Assembly: GCF_000003605.2 (NCBI RefSeq) | Contig: NW_003139687.1 | Coordinates: 1 to 64,000 of the forward strand | DNA: 64,000 nucleotides | From: Saccoglossus kowalevskii | Lineage: Eukaryota; Hemichordata; Enteropneusta; Harrimaniidae | Direction of reading: 5' to 3' | Part shown: piece by piece, positions 1 through 12,998 of the stretch | Numbering within the stretch: the stretch's first letter is position 1 | Layout of the letters: each line of letters starts with the position of its first letter | Notes under the pieces: model-generated | Told to the model about the DNA's origin: nothing | The model's database searches: none | Seen by the model: the letters and a program-made list of their open reading frames with translations, nothing else | Program-made: the position numbers and the translations under genes

Positions 1-96
1 ATGTGACCACGTTTAGGCAGTCCCAAGGCATAATGTATGTGCAACCTGTGTATAGAGACCACCTGTCTTATGTGATTACTTTTAGGCAGTCCCAAG

Positions 97-109
97 GCAT
101 AATGTATGC
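97..109. other. Short dyad GCATA-ATG-TATGC present in most monomers (example)
   Basis: The arms GCATA (97-101) and TATGC (105-109) are exact inverted complements around ATG. The left arm lies in the most conserved part of the monomer, while the last base of the right arm is altered in the TATGTG and TATGAG classes. A 5-bp dyad is short enough to arise by chance. If it matters, it could be a binding site for a dimeric protein, repeated every 69 bp. No function is shown. Confidence 0.4.
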
Positions 110-280
110 GTAAAATGTGTATAGAGACCCCCTGTCTATTGTGAAAACTTTTAGGCAGTCCCAAGGCATAATGTATGTGCAACCTGTGTATAATGAGCAC
201 CTGTCTTATGTGACCACTTTTAGCCAGACCCAAGGCATAATGTATGCGTAAACTGTGTATAGAGACCACTTGTCTTATGT

Positions 281-2180
281 GACCACTTTTAGTCAGTCCC
301 AAGGCATAATGTATACGTAACATGTGTATAGAGACCACCTGTCTTATGTGACCACTTTTAGGCAGTCCCAAGACATAATGTATGCATAAACTGTGTATAT
401 AGTCCACCTGTCTTATGTGACCACTTTTAGGCAGTCCCAAGACATAATGTATGCGTAAACTGTGTATAGAGACCACCTGTCTTATGAGACCACTTTTAGA
501 CAGTCCCAAGGCATAATGTATGCTTAAACTGTGTATAAAGACCACCTGTTTTATGTGACCACTTTTAGACAGTCCCAAGGCATAATGTATGCGTAACATG
601 TATATAGAGATCACCTGTCTTATGTGACCACTTTTAGGCAGTCGCAAGGCATAATGTATGGTTAAACTGTGTATAGAGACCACCTGTCTTATGTGACCAC
701 TTTTAGACAGTCCCAAGGCATAATGTATGCGTAAACTGTGTATATAGACCACCTGTCTTATGTGACCACTTTTAGACAGTCCCAAGGCATAATGTATGCG
801 TAACCTGTGTATAAAGACCACCTGTCTTATGTGACCACTTTTAGACAGTCCCAAAGCATAATGTATGCGCAACCTGTGTATAAAGACCACTTTTCTTATG
901 TGACCATTTTTAGGCAGTCCCAAGGCATAATGTATGCGTAACCTGTGTATACAGACCACCTGTCTTACGTGACCACTTTTAGACAGTCCCAAGGCATAAT
1001 GTATGTGCAACCTGTGTATAAAGAGCACCTGTCTTATGTGATCACTTTTAGCCAGTCCCAAGGCATAATGTATGCGTAAACTGTGTATAGAGACCACTTG
1101 TCTTATGTGACCACTTTTAGTCAGTCCCAAGGCATAATGTATACGTAACATGTGTATAGAGACCACCTGTCTTATGTGACCACTTTTAGGCAGTCCCAAG
1201 ACATAATGTATGCTTAAACTGTGTATAGAGACCACCTGTCTTATGTGACCACTTTTAGGCAGTCCCAAAGCATAATGTATGCTTAAACTGTGTATAGAGA
1301 CCACCTGTCTTATGTGACCACTTTTAGACAGTCCCAAGGCATAATGTATGCTTAAACTGTGTATAAAGACCACCTGTTTTATGTGACCACTTTTAGACAG
1401 TCCCAAGGCATAATGTATGCGTAACATGTATATAGAGATCACCTGTCTTATGTGACCACTTTTAGGCAGTCCCATGGCATAATGTATGGTTAAACTGTGT
1501 ATAGAGACCACCTGTCTTATGTGACCACTTTTAGACAGTCCCAAGGCATAATGTATGCTTCAACTGTGTATAGAGACCACCTGTCTTATGTGACCACTTT
1601 TAGACAGTTCCAAGGCATAATGTATGTGCAACCTGTGTATAAAGAGCACCTGTCTTATGTGACCACTTTTAGGCAGTCCCAAGGCATAATGTATGCGTAA
1701 CCTGTGTATAGAGACCACCTGTTTTATGTGATCACTTTTAGGCAGTCCCAAAGCATAATGTATGCGTAACCTGTATATAAAGACCACTTGTCTTATGTGA
1801 CCACTTTTAGTCAGTCTCAAGGCATAATGTATGCGTAAAATGTGTATAGAGACCACCTGTCTAATGTGACCACTTTTAGGCAGTCCTAAGGCATAATGTA
1901 TGCGTAACCTGTGTATAGAGACCACCTGTCTTATGTGACCACTTTTAGACAGTCCCAAGGCATAATGTATGCGTAACCTGTGTATACAGACTACCTGTCT
2001 TATGTGACCACTTTTAGCCAGTCCCAAGGCATAATGTATGTGCAACCTGTGTATAAAGAGCACCTGTCTTATGTGACCACTTTTAGGCAGTCCCAAGGCA
2101 TAATGTATGTGCAACCTGTGTATAGAGACCACCTGTCTTATGTGACCACTTTTAGGCAGTCCCAAGGCATAATGTTTGCG
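281..2180 (+). repeat. 1.9-kb block, copy 1 (partner at 56.1-58.0 kb)
   Basis: This block of about 27-28 monomers matches 56,095-57,990 at a constant offset of 55,814 bp. Shared private variants include GTCGCAAGG (641 and 56,455), GTATACGTAAC (1139 and 56,953), the GTTAAACTG unit before 1497 and 57,311, and TATACAGACTACC (near 1980 and 57,794). The copies part company at both ends, where the monomer classes change. Inside the block, the GTATACGTAAC unit occurs twice, 828 bp (12 monomers) apart (311 and 1139), so an older local duplication is embedded in it. Confidence 0.85.
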
Positions 2181-5100
2181 TAAACTGTGTATAGAGACCA
2201 CCTGTCTTATGTGACCACTTTTAGACAGTCCCAAGGCATAATGTATGCGTAAACTGTGTATAGAGACCACCTGTCTTATGTGACCACTTTTAGGCAGTCC
2301 CAAGGCATATTGAATGCGTAACATGGGTATAGAGATCACCTGTCTTATGTGACCACTTTTAGGCAGTTCCAAGGCATAATATATGCGTAACATGTGTATA
2401 GAGATCACCTGTCTTATGTGACAACTTTTAGACAGTCCCAAGGCATAATGTATGTGCAATCTGTGTATAAATAGCACCTGTCTTATGTGACCACTTTTAG
2501 GCAGTCCCAAGGCATAATGTATGCGTAACCTGTGTATAAAGACCACCTGTCTTATGTGACCACTTTTAGGCAGTCCCTAGGCATAATGTATGCGTAACCT
2601 GTGAATAAAGACCACCTGTCTTATGTGACCACATTTAGGCAGTCCCAAGGCATAATGTATGTGCAACCTGTGTATAAAGAGCACCTGTCTTATGTGACCA
2701 CTTTTAGGCAGTCCCAAGGCATAATGTATGTGCAACCTGTGTATAGAGACCACCTGTCTTTTGAGATTACTTTTAGGCAGTCCCAAAGCATAATGTATGC
2801 GTAACCTGTGTATAAAGACCACTTGTCTTATGTGACCAATTTTAGCCAGTCCCAAGGCATAATGTATGCGTAAAATGTGTATAGAGACCCCCTGACTATT
2901 GTGACCACTTTTAGGCAGTCCCAAGGCATAATGTATGCGCAACCTGTGTATAATAAGCACCTGTCTTATGTGACCACTTTTAGCCAGACCCAAGGCATAA
3001 TGTATGCGTAAACTGTGTATAGAGACCACTTGTCTTATGTGACCACTTTTAGTCAGTCCCAAGGCATAATGTATACGTAACATGTGTATAGAGACCACCT
3101 GTCTTATGTGACCACTTTTAGGCAGTCCCAAGACATAATGTATGCATAAACTGTGTATAGAGTTCACCTGTCTTATGTGACCACTTTTAGGCAGTCCCAA
3201 GACATAATGTATGCGTAAACTGTGTATAGAGACCACCTGTCTTATGTGACCACTTTTAGACAGTCCCAAGGCATAATGTATGCTTAAACTGTGTATAGAG
3301 ACCACCTGTCTTATGTGACCACTTTTAGGCAGTCCCAAGGCATAATGTATGCGTAAACTGTGTATAGAGACCACCTGTCTTATGTGACCACTTTTAGGCA
3401 GTCCCAAGGCATAATGTATGCGTAACATGTGTATAAAGACCACCTGTCTTATGTGACCACTTTTAGGCAGTCCCAAGGCATAATGTATGCGTAACATGTG
3501 TATAGAGATCACCTGTCTTATGTGACCACTTTTAGACAGTCCCAAGGCATAATGTATGTGCTACCTGTCTATAAAGAGCACCTGTCTTATGTGACCACTT
3601 TTAGGCAGTCCCAAGGCATAATGTATGCGTAACCTGTGTATAAAGACCACCTGTCTTATGTGACCAGTTTTAGGCAGTCCCAAGGCGTAATGTATGTGCA
3701 ACCTGTGTATAAAGAGCACCTGTCTTATGTGACCACTTTTAGGCAGTCCCAAGGCATAATGTATGTGCAACCTGTGTATAAGACCACTTGTTCTTATTGT
3801 GATCACTTTTAGGCAGTCCCTAGGCATAATGTATGCGCAACCTGTGTATAAAGACCACCTGTCTTATGTCACCACTTTTAGGCAGTCCCAAGGCATAATG
3901 TATGTGCAACCTGTGTATAAAGAGCACCTGTCTTATGTGACCACTTTTAGGCAGTCCGAAGGCATAATGTATGCGCAACCTGTGTATAAAGACCACCTGT
4001 CTTATGTGACCACTTTTAGACAGTCCCAAGGCATAATGTATGCGTAACATGTGTATAGAGATCACCTGTCTTATGTGACCACTTTTAGGCAGTCCCAAGG
4101 CATAATGTATGCGTAAACTGTGTATAGAGACCACCTGTCTTATGTGACCACTTTTAGACAGTCCCAAGGCATAATGTATGCGTAAACTGTGTATAGAGAC
4201 CATCTGTCTTATGTGACCACTTTTAGGCAGTCCCAAGGCATATTGTATGCGTAACATGTGTATAGAGACCACCTGTCTTATGTTACCACTTTTAGGCACT
4301 TCCAAGGCATAATGTATGCGTAACATGTGTATAGAGATCACCTGTCTTATGTGACCACTTTTAGGCAGTCCCAAGGCATAATATATGTGCAACCTGTGTA
4401 TAGAGACCACCTGTCTTATGTGATTACTTTTAGGCAGTCCCAAAGCATAATGTATGCGTTACCTGTGTATAAAGACCACTTGTCTTATGTGACCACTTTT
4501 AGCCAGTCCCAAAGCATAATGTATGCGTAAAATGTGTATAAAGACCCCCTGTCTATTGTGACCACTTTTAGCCAGTCCCAAGGCATAATATATGATTAAA
4601 CTGTGTATAGAGACCACCTGTCTTATGTGATCACTTTTAGGCAGTCCCAAGGCATAATGTATGCGTAACCTGTGTATAAAGACCACCGTTTTACGTGATC
4701 ACTTTTAGGCAGTCCCAAGGCATAATGTATGCGCAACCTGTGTATAGAGACCACCTGTCTTATGTGACCACTTTTAGGCAGTCTCAAGGCATAATGTATG
4801 TGCAACCTGTGTATAAAGAGCACCTGTCTTATGTGACCACTTTTAGCCAGTCCCAAGGCATAATGTATGCGTAACCTGTGTATAAAGACCACCTGTCTTA
4901 TGTGACAACTTTTAGGCAGTCCCAAGGCATAATGTATGCGCAACCTGTGTATAAAGACCACCTGTCTTATGTGACCACTTTTAGACAGTCCCAAGGCATA
5001 ATGTATGCGTAACATGTGTATAGAGATCACCTCTCTTATGTGACCACTTTTAGGCAGTCCCAAGGCATAATGTATGCGTAAACTGTGTATAGAGACCACC

Positions 5101-6508
5101 TGTCTTATGTGACCACTTTTAGACAGTCCCAAGGCATAATGTATGCGTAAACTGTGTATAGAGACCACCTGTTTTATGTGACCACTTTTAGGCAGTCCCA
5201 AGGCATAATGTATGCTTAAACTGTGTATAGAGACCACCTGTCTTATGTGACCACTTTTAGACAGTCCCAAGGCATAATGTATGCTTAAACTGTGTATAGA
5301 GACCACCTGTCTTATGTGACCACTTTTAGACAGTCCCAAGGCATAATGTATGTGCAACCTGTGTATAAAGAGCACCTGACTTACGTGACCACTTTTAGGC
5401 AGACCCAAGGCATAATGTATGTGCAACCTGTGTATAAAGACCACTTGTCTTATGTGATCACTTTTAGGCAGTCCCTAGGCATAATGTATGCGTAACCTGT
5501 GTATAAAGACCACCTGTCTTATGTCACCACTTTTAGGCAGTCCCAAGGCATAATGTATGTGCAACCTGTGCATAAAGAGCACCTGTCTTATGTGACCACT
5601 TTTAGGCAGTCCCAATTCATAATGTATGTGCAACCTGTGTATAGAGACCACCTGTCTTATGTGATCACTTTTAGGCAGTTCCAAAGCATAATGTATGCGT
5701 AACCTGTGTATAAAAACCACTTGTCTTATGTGACCACGTTTAGGCAGTCCCAAGGCATAATGTATGCGCAACCTGTGTATAAAGACCACCTGTCTTATGT
5801 GACCACTTTTAGACAGTCCCAAGGCATTATGTATGCGCAACCTGTGTATAAAAACCACCTGTCTTATGTGACCACTTTTAGCCAGTCCCAAGGCATAAAG
5901 TATGCGTAACCTGTGTATAGAGACCACCTGTCTTATGTGACCACTTTTAGGCAGTCTCAAGGCATAATGTATGTGCAACCTGTGTATAAAGAGCACCTGT
6001 CTTATGTGAACACTTTTAGCCAGTCCCAAGGCATAATGTATGCGTAACCTGTGTATAAAGACCACCTGTCTTATGTGACAACTTTTAGGCAGTCCGAAGG
6101 CATAATGTATGCGCAACCTGTGTATAAAGACCACCTGTCTTATGTGACCACTTTTAGACAGTCCCAAGGCATAATGTATGCGTAAAATGTGTATAGAGAC
6201 CCCCTGTCTATTGTGACCACTTTTAGGCAGTCCCAAGGCATAATGTATGCTTAAACTGTGTATAGAGAAGACCTGTCTTATGTGATCATTTTTAGGCAGT
6301 CCCAAGGCATAATGTATGCGTAACCTGTGTATAAAGACCACCGTTTTACGTGATCACTTTTAGGCAGTCCCAAGGCATAATGTATGCGCAACCTGTGTAT
6401 AAAGACCACCTGTCTTATGTGATCACTTTTAGGCAGTCCCAAGGCATAATGTATGCGCAACCTGTGTATAGAGATCACCTGTCTTATGCGACCACTTTAA
6501 GACAGTCC
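2181..6508 (+). repeat. Mixed satellite domain, 2.2-6.5 kb
   Basis: Satellite only. The monomers include the distinctive GACCCCCTG plus CTATTGTG units (near 2887, 4549 and 6200), ATTCATAATG (5611), TCCCTAGGC (near 2574, 3819, 5473), and two ACCGTTTTACG units (4686 and 6341). The region around 3,775-3,800 is irregular, with small deletions and an insertion in one monomer. The stretch 5,706-6,150 is shared with 35.0, 46.8 and 61.7 kb, marked by CATAAAGTATGCG. Confidence 0.85.
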
Positions 6509-6904
6509 CTAGGCATAATGTATGCGTAACCTGTGTATACAGACCACCTGTCTTATGTGACCACTTTTAGACAGTCCCAAGGCATAATGTATGCGTAAAC
6601 TGTGTATATAGACCACCTGTCTTATGTGACCACTTTTAGACAGTCCCAAAGCATAATGTATGCGTAAACTGTGTATATAGACCACCTGTCTATTGTGACC
6701 ACTTTTAGGCAGTCCCAAGGCATAATGTATGCGCAACCTGTGTATAAAGACCACCTGTCTTATGTGACCACTTTTAGACAGTCCCAAGGCATAATGTATG
6801 CGTAACCTGTGTATAAAGACCACCTGTCTTATGTGACCATTTTTAGGCAGTCCCAAGGCATAATGTATGCGCAACCTGTGTATAAAGACCACCTGTCTTA
6901 TGTG

Positions 6905-7420
6905 ACAACTTTTAGACAGTCCCAAGGCATAATGTATGCGTAAACTGTGTATATAGACCACCTGCCTTATGTGACCACTTTTAGACAGTCCCAAGGCATA
7001 ATGTATGCGTAACCTGTGTATAAAGACCACCTGACTTATGTGACCACTTTTAGACAGTCCCAAAGCATAATGTATGCGCAACCTGTGTATAAAGACCACT
7101 TTTCTTATGTGACCACTTTTAGGTAGTCCCAAGGAATAATGTATGCGTAACCTGTGTATACAGACCACCTGTCTCATGTGATCACTTTTAGGCAGTCCCA
7201 AGGCATAATGTATGAGTAAACTGTGTATATAGACCACCTGTCTTATGTGACCACTTTTAGCCAGTCCCAAGGCATAATGTATGCGTAACCTGTGTATACA
7301 GTCCACCTGTCTTATGTGACCACTTGTAGGCAGTCCCAAGGCATAATGTATGCGTAACCTGTGTATAAAGACCACCTGTCTTATGTGACCACTTTTAGGC
7401 AGTCCCAAGTCATAATGTAT
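6905..7420 (+). repeat. 0.5-kb block shared with 24.1-24.6 kb, copy 1
   Basis: It matches 24,083-24,598 at an offset of 17,178 bp. Shared rare variants: ACCTGCCTTATG, ACCTGACTTATG, GGTAGTCCCAAGGAATAATG and GTCTCATGTGATC (7171 and 24,349). Just downstream, one monomer present near 24,600-24,680 is missing here, after which both copies again share ACCTCTCTTATGTGAACAC. Confidence 0.78.
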
Positions 7421-9479
7421 GCGCAACCTGTGTATAAAAACCACCTCTCTTATGTGAACACTTTTAGCCAGTCCCAAGGCATAATGTATGCGTAACCTGT
7501 GTATAGAGACCACCTGTCTTATGTGACCACTTTTAGGCAGTCCCAAGGCATAATGTATGTGCAACCTGTGTATAAAGAGCACCTGTCTTATGTGACCATT
7601 TTTAGCCAGTCCCAAGGCATAATGTATGCATAAACTGTGTATAGAGACCACTTGTCTTATGTGACCACTTTTAGGCAGTCCCAAGGCATAATGTATGCGT
7701 AACCTGTGTATAGAGACCACCTGTCTTATGTGACCACTTTTAGACAGTCCCAAGGCATAAAGTATGCGTAACATGTGTATAGAGATCACCTGTCTTATGT
7801 GACCACTTTTAGGCAGTCCCAAGGCATAATGTATGCGTAAAATATGTATAGAGACCACCTGTCATATGTGACCACTTTTAGACAGTCCCAAGGCATAATG
7901 TATGCGTAAACTGTGTATAGAGACCACCTGTCTTATGTGACCACTTTTAGGCACTCCCAAGGCATAATGTATGCGTAACATGTGTATAGAGATCACCTGT
8001 CTTATGTGACCACTTTTAGGCAGTCCCAAGGCATAATGTATGCTTAAACTGTGTATAGAGACCACCTGTCTTATGTGACCACTTTTAGGTAGTCCCAAGG
8101 CATAATGTATGCGTAACATGTGTATAGAGACCACCTGTCTATTGTGACAACTTTTAGGCAGTCCCAAGGCATAATGTATGCGTAAACTGTGTATATAGAC
8201 CACCTGTCTATTGTGACCACTTTTAGGCAGTCCCAAGGCATAATGTGCATGCGTAACCTGTGTATAAAGACCACCTGTCTTATGTGACCATTTTTAGGCA
8301 GTCCCAAGGCATAATGTATGCGCAACCTGTGTATAAAGACCACCTGTCTTAAGTGACAACTTTTAGACAGTCCCAAGGCATAATGTATGCGTAAACTGTG
8401 TATATAGACCACCTGCCTTATGTGACCACTTTTAGACAGTCCCAAGGCATAATGTATGCGTAACCTGTGTACAAAGACCACCTGTCTTATGTGACCACTT
8501 TTAGACAGTCCCAAAGCATAATGTATGCGCAACCTGTGTATAAAGACCACTTTTCTTATGTGACCATTTTTAGGCAGTCCCAAGGAATAATGTATGCGTA
8601 ACCTGTGTATAAAGACCACCTGTCTTATGTGATCACTTTTAGGCAGTCCCAAGGCATAATGTATGAGTAAACTGTGTATATAGACCACCTGTCTTATGTG
8701 ACCACTTTTAGCCAGTCCCAAGGCATAATGTATGCGTAACCTGTGTATACAGTCCACCTGTCTTATGTGACCACTTTTAGGCAGTCCCAAGGCATAATGT
8801 ATGAGTAAACTGTGTATAGAGACCACCTGTCTTATGTGACCACTTTTAGACAGTCCCAATGCATAATGTATGCGTAACCTGTGTATAAAGACCACCTGTC
8901 TTATGTGACCACTTTTAGGCAGTCCCAAGTCATAATGTATGCGCAACCTGTGTATAAAGACCATCTGTCTTATGTGACCACTTTTAGACAGTCCCAAGGC
9001 ATTATGTATGCGCAACCTGTGTATAAATCCCACCTGTCTTATGTGAACACTTTTAGCCAGTCCCAAGGCATAATGTATGCGTAACCTGTGTATAGAGACC
9101 ACCTGTCTTATGTGACCACTTTTAGGCAGTCCCAAGGCATAATGTATGTGCAACCTGTGTATAAAGAGCACCTGTCTTATGTGACCACTTTTAGCCAGTC
9201 CCAAGGCATTATGTATGCGCAACCTGTGGTATAAAAACCACCTGTCTTATGTGACCACTTTTAGCCAGTCCCAAGGCATAATGTATGCGTAACATGTGTA
9301 TAGAGATCACCTGTCTTATGTGACCACTTTTAGACAGTCCCAAGGCATAATGTATGCGTAACATGTGTATAGAGATCACCTGTCTTATGTGATCACTTTT
9401 AGGCAGTCCCAAGGCATAATGTATGAGTAAACTGTGTATAGAGACCACCTGTCTTATGTGACCACTTTTAGACAGTCCC
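7421..9479 (+). repeat. C-like satellite domain, 7.4-9.5 kb
   Basis: Satellite only. It includes TATATAGACC units, AAAGACCACTTTTC units and CAAGTCATAATG units, so it resembles the C domains, but ACATGTG and GAGCAC classes are mixed in. Two small insertions break the 69-bp register: ATGTGCATGCG near 8,244 (two extra bases) and CTGTGGTATA near 9,225 (one extra base). Confidence 0.8.
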
Positions 9480-10330
9480 AAGGCATAATGTATGAGTAAA
9501 CTGTGTATATAGACCACCTGTCTTATGTGACCACTTTTAGTCAGTCCCAATGCATAATGTATGCGTAACCTGTGTATAAAGACCACCTGTCTTATGTAAC
9601 CACTTTTAGGCAGTCCCAAGTCATAATGTATGCGCAACCTGTGTATAAAGACCACCTGTCTTATGTGACCACTTTTAGACAGTCCCAAGGCATTATGTAT
9701 GCGCAACCTGTGTATAAAAACCACCTGTCTTATGTGAACACTTTTAGCCAGTCCCAAGGCATAATGTATGTGTAACCTGTGTATAGAGACCACCTGTCTT
9801 ATGTGACCACTTTTAGGCAGTCCCAAGGCATAATGTATGTGCAACCTGTGTATAAAGAGCACCTGTCTTATGTGACCACTTTTAGCCAGTCCCAAGGCAT
9901 AATGTATGCGTAAACTGTGTATAGAGACCACTTGTCTTATGTGACCACTTTTAGGCAGTCCCAAGGCATAATGTATGCGTAACCTGTGTATAGAGACCAC
10001 CTGTCTTATGTGACCACTTTTAGACAGTCCCAAGGCATAATGTATGCGTAACATGTGTATAGAGATCACCTGTCTTATGTGACCACTTTTAGGCAGTCCC
10101 AAGGCATAATGTATGCGTAAACTGTGTATAGAGACCACCTGTCTTATGTGACCACTTTTAGACAGTCCCAAGGCATAATGTATGCGTAAACTGTGTATAG
10201 AGACCACCTGTCCTATGTGACCACTTTTAGGCAGTCCCAAGGCATAATGTATGCGTAACATGTGTATAGAGATCACCTGTCTTATGTGACCACTTTTAGG
10301 CAGTCCCAAGGCATAATTTATGCTTAAACT
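9480..10330 (+). repeat. 0.85-kb block, copy 1 (51 monomers from copy 2)
   Basis: It matches 12,999-13,849 at an offset of 3,519 bp, exactly 51 monomers. Both show GAGTAAACTG with TATATAG, TTAGTCAGTCCCAATGC, CTTATGTAACC, CAAGTCATAATG and GGCATTATG in the same order. Copy 1 runs into a full 12-monomer cassette with ATAATTTATGC near 10,313. Copy 2 lacks that variant and diverges there. Confidence 0.82.
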
Positions 10331-10668
10331 GTGTATAGAGACCACCTGTCTTATGTGACCTCTTTTAGGCAGTCCCAAAGCATAATGTACGCTTAAACTG
10401 TGTATAGAGACCACCTGTCTTATGTGACCACTTTTAGACAGTCCCAAGGCATAATGTATGCTTAAACTGTGTATAAAGACCACCTGTTTTATGTGACCAT
10501 TTTTAGGCAGTCCCAAGGCATAATGTATGCGTAACCTGTGTATACAGACCACCTGTCTTATGTGACCACTTTTAGGCAGTCCCAAGGCATAATGTATGAG
10601 TAAACTGTGTATATAGACCACCTGTCTTATGTGACCACTTTTAGCCAGTCCCAATGCATAATGTATGC
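9841..10668 (+). repeat. 12-monomer cassette, copy 1
   Basis: This is an 828-bp ordered set of monomers that recurs five times. It starts with GCAACCTG plus AAAGAGCAC, then TTAGCCAG, an ACCACTTG unit, an ACATGTG/GATCAC unit, two GCGTAAACTG units, another ACATGTG/GATCAC unit, then ATAATTTATGCTTAA exactly 468 bp from the start. A GTACGCTTAAACTG unit, an ACCTGTTTTATG unit and a TATACAGACC unit follow. It ends with GAGTAAACTG/TATATAG and CCCAATGCATAATG, 813 bp from the start. Copy 1 carries the private changes GACCTCTTTTAGG and CAAAGCATAATGTACG. Confidence 0.88.
9984..10052 (+). repeat. Representative satellite monomer (69 bp)
   Basis: This copy is close to the consensus as judged by eye. It begins CTGTGTATAGAGACCACC, continues through TGTCTTATGTGACC and CTTTTAGACAGTCCCAAGG, and ends CATAATGTATGCGTAAC. 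The phase is arbitrary. The most variable sites are the bases just after TATG (GCGTAA, TGCAA, GCTTAA, GAGTAA and others), the base after GTATA (G, A, T or C), the second base of ACCAC (C, T, giving GATCAC, or G, giving GAGCAC), and the base after TTTTAG (G, A, C or T). The middle of the unit hardly changes. About 45% of its bases are G or C, and it has one CpG. Confidence 0.95.
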
Positions 10669-12998
10669 GTAACCTGTGTATAAAGACCACCTGTCTTATA
10701 TGACCACTTTTAGGCAGTCCCAAGGCATAATGTATGTGCAACCTGTGTATAAAGAGCACCTGTCTTATGTGACCACTTTTAGCCAGTCCCAAGGCATAAT
10801 GTATGCGTGAACTGTGTATAGAGACCACTTGTCTAATGTGACCACTTTTAGGCAGTCCCAAGGCATAATGTATGCGTAACCTGTGTATAGAGACCACCTG
10901 TCGTATGTGACCACTTTTAGACAGTCCCAAGGCATAATGTATGTGTAACATGTGTATAGAGATCACCTGTCTTATGTGACCACTTTTATACAGTTCCAAG
11001 GCATAATGTATGCGTAAACTGTGCATAGAGACCACCTGTCTTATGTGACCACTTTTAGACAGTCCCAAGGCATAATGTATGCGTAAACTGTGCATAGAGA
11101 CCACCTGTCTTATGTGACCACTTTTAGACAGTCCCAAGGCATAATGTATGCGTAACATGTGTATAGAGATCACCTGTCTTATGTGACCACTTTTAGGCAG
11201 TCCCAAGGCATAATGTATGCTTAAACTGTGTATAAAGACCACCTGTTTTATGTGACCACTTTTAGACAGTCCCAAGGCATAATGTATGCGTAACATGTGT
11301 ATAGAGATCACCTGTCTTATGTGACCACTTTTAGACAGTCCCAAGGCATAATGTATGCGTAAACTGTGTACAGAGACCACCTGTCTTATGTGACCACTTT
11401 TAGGTAGTCCCAAGGCATAATGTATGCGTAACATGTGTATAGAGATCACCTGTCTTATGTGACCACTTTTAGGCAGTCCCAAGGCATAATGTATGCTTAA
11501 ACTGTGTATAGAGACCACCTGTCTTATGTGACCACTTTTAGGCAGTCCCAAGGTACAATGTATGCTTAAACTGTGTATAGAGATCACCTGTCTTATGTGA
11601 CCACTTTTAGACAGTCCCAAGGCATAATGTATGCTTAAACTGTGTATAAAGACCACCTGTTTTATGTGACCACTTTTAGGCAGTCCCAAGGCATAATGTA
11701 TGCTTAAACTGTGTATAGAGACCACCTGTCTTATGTGACCACTTTTCGACAGTCCCAAGGCATAATGTATGCTTAAACTCTGTATAGAGACCACCTGTCT
11801 TATGTGACCAGTTTTAGGCAGTCCCAAGGCATAATGTATGTGCAACCTGTGTATAAAGAGCACCTGTCTTATGTGACCACTTTTAGGCCGTCCCAAGGCA
11901 TAATGTATGCGTAACCTGTGTATAAAGACCACCTGTCTTATGTGACCAGTTTTAGGCAGTCCCAAGGCATAATGTATGTGCAACCTGTGTATAAAGAGCA
12001 CCTGTCTTATGTGACCACTTTTAGGCAGTCCCAAGGCATAATGTATGTGCAACCTGTGTATAAAGAGCACCTGTCTTATGTGACCACTTTTAGGCAGTCC
12101 CAATTCATAATGTATGTGCAACCTGTGTATAGAGACCACCTGTCTTATGTGATCACTTTTAGGCAGTCCCAAAGCATAATGTATGCGTAACCTGTGTATA
12201 AAGACCACTTGTCTTATGTGACCATTTTTAGGCAGTCCCAAGGCATAATGTATGCGCAACCTGTGTATAAAGACCACCTGTCTTATGTGACCACTTTTAG
12301 ACAGTCCCAAGGCATTATGTATGCGCAACCTGTGTATAAAAACCACCTGTCTTATGTGACCACTTTTAGCCAGTCCCAAGGCATAATGTATGCGTAACCT
12401 GTGTATAGAGACCACCTGTCTTATGTGACCACTTTTAGCCAGTCCCAAGGCATAATGTATGTGTAACCTGTGTATAAAGACCACCTGTCTTATGTTACAA
12501 CTTTTAGGCAGTCCCAAGGCATAATGTATGCGCAACCTGTGTATAAAGACCACCTGTCTTATGTGACCACTTTTAGACAGTCCCAAGGCATAATGTATGC
12601 GTAACATGTGTATAGAGATCACCTGTCTTATGTGATCACTTTTAGGCAGTCCCAAGGCATAATGTATGAGTAAACTGTGTATAGAGACCACCTGTCTTAT
12701 GTGACCACTTTTAGACAGTCCCAAGGCATAATGTATGCGTAAACTGTGTATAGAGACCACCTGTCTTATGTGACCACTTTTAGACAGTCCCAAGGCATAA
12801 TGTATGCGTAACCTGTGTACAAAGACCACCTGTCTTATGTGACCACTTTTAGACAGTCCCAAACCATAATGTATGCGCAACCTGTGTATGAAGACCACTT
12901 TTCTTATGTGACCATTTTTAGGCAGTCCCAAGGCATATTGTATGCGTAACCTGTGTATACAGACCACCTGTCTTATGTGATCACTTTTAGGCAGTCCC
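10669..12998 (+). repeat. Satellite between cassette copy 1 and the 13-kb block
   Basis: Satellite only. Markers: CTTATATGACC (near 10,695), TTTTATACAGTTCC (near 10,984, also near 39,958, 42,370 and 59,968), two TGCATAGAGACC units, AAGGTACAATG (near 11,570) and ATTCATAATG (12,102). The part around 12,100-12,600 is shared with 14.8-15.3, 17.0 and 22.4-22.8 kb. Confidence 0.85.

Noticed and set aside
1497-1700. Recurrent 67-residue plus-strand frames (type YRDHLSYVTTFRQSQGIMY) as small genes
   Set aside because: They are three-monomer windows between TAA stops created by the GCGTAA variant. The GTGCAA and GCGCAA classes merely remove the stop. They recur wherever those classes are adjacent.
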